Assembly: GCA_044439985.1 (NCBI GenBank)
Contig: JBITAG010000127.1
Location: 1-31,493 of the forward strand
DNA: 31,493 nucleotides
Direction of reading: 5' to 3'
DNA from: JAJRXR01 sp044439985
Lineage (GTDB): Bacteria; Planctomycetota; Phycisphaerae; Phycisphaerales; UBA1924
Numbering within the stretch: position 1 is the first letter of the stretch; every line of letters begins with the position of its first letter. A program made the position numbers and the translations under genes. A model generated the notes under the pieces. That model was not told where the DNA came from, did no database searches, and saw only the letters and a list, made by a program, of their open reading frames with translations. Positions 29,495 to 31,493 of this stretch are shown here, piece after piece.

Positions 29495-30679
29495 ATGCCC
29501 GAACCGACGTCGCGCGAGCTGATCCTGCCCGGCGGGAAGGTGGACCCCGAGGCGGTGCGCCGCGCGTTCGAGGAGGTCGCCGCCCGCGTCAGGAGCGAGG
29601 AGGCGGGGGAGGACGAGGCGCACAACGTCAGCGTGACGTTCGAGCTGCAGCGTGACCTGAAGTCGCGTCTGGACCGGTACCTGACCAGCCGCATCACGTT
29701 CATGAGCCGGAACCAGCTCCAGCGTCTGATCGAGTCCGGGGCGGTGCGGGTCAACGGGCGGGAGGCGAAGGCCTCGACGAAGCTGCGCGAGGGGGACCGG
29801 GTGCGGGTTTCGCTGCCCCCGCCCCCGGACACGTCCGTGAAGGCGGAGCGCATCCCGATCGAGGTGCTCCACGAGGACGAGCACATCATCGTGCTCAACA
29901 AGCAGCCGGACATCATCGTTCACCCGGCGCGGAGCGAGCTGGCGGGGACGATGATCAACGCGCTCGCGTGGCACTTCCGGCACGCTTCTCCCACCGGGGG
30001 GGAGCTCTCCAGTGTCGGCGAGCAGTTTGCGCGACCCGGCGTGGTCCACCGGCTCGACCGGGACACCAGCGGGTGCATCGTCTTCGCGAAGACGGACGAG
30101 GCGCACTGGAAAATCGGCAGGCAGTTCGAGCAGCGCACGGTGGACAAACGCTACCTCGCCGTCACGCAGGGACGCGTCGAGCCGAACGCGCAGGTGATCG
30201 ACAAGCCGCTGGGGCCGCACCCGTCGCGTGAGAAGGGGTACCGGGAGAAAGTGGTGGTGCGCCACGACGACCTGGGCAAGCCGAGCGTGACCATCTGCCG
30301 CGTGCGCGAGCACTACCGCCTGCATGACCGGGCGGTGGGGGACCAGGCTTTCAGCCTCGTGGAACTCGAACTCAAGACGGGGCGCACGCACCAGATCCGC
30401 GTTCACCTGAGCAGCGAGGGATGGCCGATCGTGGGTGACGACCTGTACGGGGGGCGTCCCTTCACACTGCCCGATGGGCGAAAGATCGCTCGCCAGATGC
30501 TGCACGCGGCGTTGCTCGCTTTCGAGCACCCCGCCACGGGCGAGCCGATGGTCTTTACGGCGCCCCCGCCGGAGGATCTGCGGGCGTTGGTCGACGCGCT
30601 GCGCACCCCCGGCGTGGATGGGGTTCATGTGCAGGGAACCGTTCCTCTGGCGCGTCTGGGGCTTGAGGCGGCGCCCTGA
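29495..30679 (+). CDS. Pseudouridine synthase of the RluA/RluD family
   Basis: A protein of 394 residues from ATG 29495, four bases after the preceding stop. It converts selected uridines in rRNA or tRNA to pseudouridine. After a 45-residue front extension comes an S4 RNA-binding domain (RLDRYLTSRITFMSRNQLQR, VRVNGREAKASTKLREGD; about residues 60-115). The catalytic domain follows: LHEDEHIIVLNKQPDIIVHP, the catalytic VVHRLDRDTSGCIVFAKTDE with the active Asp in HRLDRDTSG, VDKRYLAVTQG, ELELKTGRTHQIRVHLSSEG and PIVGDDLYGG. All family motifs are intact. Which uridines are modified cannot be told; RluD (23S rRNA) is the usual member with this domain order. Confidence 0.93.
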   Translation: MPEPTSRELILPGGKVDPEAVRRAFEEVAARVRSEEAGEDEAHNVSVTFELQRDLKSRLDRYLTSRITFMSRNQLQRLIESGAVRVNGREAKASTKLREGDRVRVSLPPPPDTSVKAERIPIEVLHEDEHIIVLNKQPDIIVHPARSELAGTMINALAWHFRHASPTGGELSSVGEQFARPGVVHRLDRDTSGCIVFAKTDEAHWKIGRQFEQRTVDKRYLAVTQGRVEPNAQVIDKPLGPHPSREKGYREKVVVRHDDLGKPSVTICRVREHYRLHDRAVGDQAFSLVELELKTGRTHQIRVHLSSEGWPIVGDDLYGGRPFTLPDGRKIARQMLHAALLAFEHPATGEPMVFTAPPPEDLRALVDALRTPGVDGVHVQGTVPLARLGLEAAP

Positions 30680-30709
30680 GACCCCGGCCGGGCTTGGGCG
30701 AGTTCTTGG

Positions 30710-31213
30710 CTACTCCGCGCTGCTCAGCAGCTCTCGGTCTTTCAACTCACGCAGAATCGCCTCCCCGGTCTTCTGGGCGATCAGGGCCCGTTCCGGCTTC
30801 GCGTGAACCGCGCCGACGCGCGCGACCGCGCGGGCGGCGCGGTCCCCCTCGGGAGACGCGGCCTGGGTGTCCAGCACGGCGCGGGTCATGATTCGAAGAT
30901 CCCGTGAGATCCCCAGCCAGTCCTCCAGCACGCGCGTCTGTTCTGATGCGGGGAGGTCGCGGTACTCATCCTCGCTCATGTGGATGACGAGGAGATCGTG
31001 TTCTGGTGTACGTTCGTCCGAGGCGACGGTGACGTACATCTGCATGGCCTCATCGGTGTTGCCCGAACGCCACAACTGCATGGCGTGTTCAAGTTCGCCC
31101 GGGGTCGCCTCCTCGACTGGCGCCGAGGGGTGCTGGGCGTCCGTGGTCTTGAGACTCTGGCAGCCGCTTGAGGCCAGCGCCGCCGCGATCAGGAGCTGGG
31201 CCAGACATTTCAT
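30710..31213 (-). CDS. Small predicted lipoprotein
   Basis: A protein of 167 residues. The start MKCLAQLLIAAALASSGCQS is a lipoprotein signal peptide with the lipobox ASSGC at residues 14-18, so the mature protein should be attached to a membrane through the Cys. The rest is mainly helical (ELEHAMQLWRSGNTDEAMQM has a tetratricopeptide look, DWLGISRDLRIMTRAVLDTQ) and has no family I recognise. Its ATG overlaps the TGA of the upstream gene as ATGA, which indicates coupling. It ends 30 bases from the convergent pseudouridine synthase stop. Confidence 0.75.
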   Translation of the reverse strand: MKCLAQLLIAAALASSGCQSLKTTDAQHPSAPVEEATPGELEHAMQLWRSGNTDEAMQMYVTVASDERTPEHDLLVIHMSEDEYRDLPASEQTRVLEDWLGISRDLRIMTRAVLDTQAASPEGDRAARAVARVGAVHAKPERALIAQKTGEAILRELKDRELLSSAE

Positions 31214-31473
31214 GGTTGGATCTCACCGTTGACCACCTGGGTTGTGGCGGGGGGGAGGGATTCAACACCGAATATGCCCTCGGTGACTTGGGACAGATCG
31301 TTCACGCTGATCCCGTCGATCACCATGGAGATCTCGGCGGCGAGGTCCCCGGAGTTCGGGTCGTAACTCCGGTCGGTGACCCACCAGGTGACGAGCGCAG
31401 TGTCGAGCCCTCTTACGGGTGGGCTCGGTATAGAGAGCGCCGTCCCCTTCTGTCCTCCGCGTGTCGTGTCTCC
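31210..31473 (-). CDS. 3' end of a partial gene, frame apparently broken near the window edge
   Basis: A frame open for 87 codons on the minus strand ends at TGA (31212-31210), which overlaps the next ATG. It reads as real protein: KGTALSIPSPPVRGLDTALV, WWVTDRSYDPNSGDLAAEIS, VIDGISVNDLSQVTEGIFGV, then ESLPPATTQVVNGEIQP. However, the frame is closed upstream by TAA at 31476-31474 and has no ATG, GTG or TTG before its only internal Met (in SMVIDG). A different frame (QQSDLDKETRHAEDRRGRRS) is open from the edge and stops at about 31416. A one-base shift between the two would join them. This may be a frameshifted gene, a sequence error or an unusual start. No family recognised. Confidence 0.5.
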   Translation of the reverse strand, partial: GDTTRGGQKGTALSIPSPPVRGLDTALVTWWVTDRSYDPNSGDLAAEISMVIDGISVNDLSQVTEGIFGVESLPPATTQVVNGEIQP

Positions 31474-31493
31474 TTATCGAGGTCGCTCTGCTG

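Noticed and set aside
30683..30692. CCCGGCCGGG palindrome between the pseudouridine synthase and the lipoprotein gene
   Set aside because: It is too short to form a terminator with a workable loop, and such palindromes are expected by chance at this GC content.

Overview
This is a GC-rich bacterial chromosome segment that most resembles the Planctomycetota, probably a Phycisphaerae-type lineage. The grounds are the run of large pseudopilin-like proteins starting with a GFTLIELLVVIAIIALLIG-type helix, a very long secretin with a repeat/coiled-coil front end, a UVR-motif protein with a proline-rich linker, and high-GC codon use with many GTG/TTG starts. The assignment is inferred from protein style; there is no rRNA in the window to test it. 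No tRNA, rRNA, CRISPR array, insertion sequence or phage gene was found.

Layout. (1) 1-7394, plus strand: six tandem paralogous pseudopilin-like genes, the first cut by the left edge. Copies 1-4 are close relatives; copies 5 and 6 are more diverged. All six share the amino-terminal helix and a carboxy-terminal GVDYGGS(E/D)VNTG signature, and GC-rich hairpins lie in most of the gaps. (2) 7520-12850: a secreted ClpP/NfeD-like protease (minus) divergent from mnmG (plus), which is followed by a KefB/KefC-type cation:proton antiporter. (3) 12852-16203: a UVR-motif protein (minus), a primary-type sigma-70 factor (plus) and thioredoxin reductase with a TTG start (plus). (4) 16286-21691, minus: a secreted TlpA-like thioredoxin, a tandem-ACT-domain protein, an iron-sulphur cluster assembly operon (iscS-iscU-DUF4260-iscA type) and an rsbV-rsbW-like partner-switching pair. 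(5) 21859-26677, minus: the giant secretin with a structured 5' leader and an unrecognised acidic protein. (6) 26774-30679, plus: a type III pantothenate kinase lacking the usual first Asp, a reduced MnmE-like GTPase, a membrane-anchored repeat protein and an RluD-type pseudouridine synthase. (7) 30710-31493, minus: a small lipoprotein and the end of another gene whose reading frame appears broken near the window edge.

How the parts fit. The pseudopilin array and the secretin point to a type II secretion or type IV pilus-like envelope system whose components are scattered rather than clustered. mnmG and the reduced MnmE-like GTPase belong to the same tRNA wobble-uridine pathway, which depends on a full MnmE elsewhere or on an unusual MnmE here. 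Thioredoxin reductase, the TlpA-like protein and the isc operon form a redox and iron-sulphur neighbourhood. The observations most worth following are the pseudopilin array with its signs of sequence homogenisation, the multibranch leader of the secretin gene, the altered CoaX beside the reduced GTPase, and the Cys-rich repeat in the TlpA-like protein.
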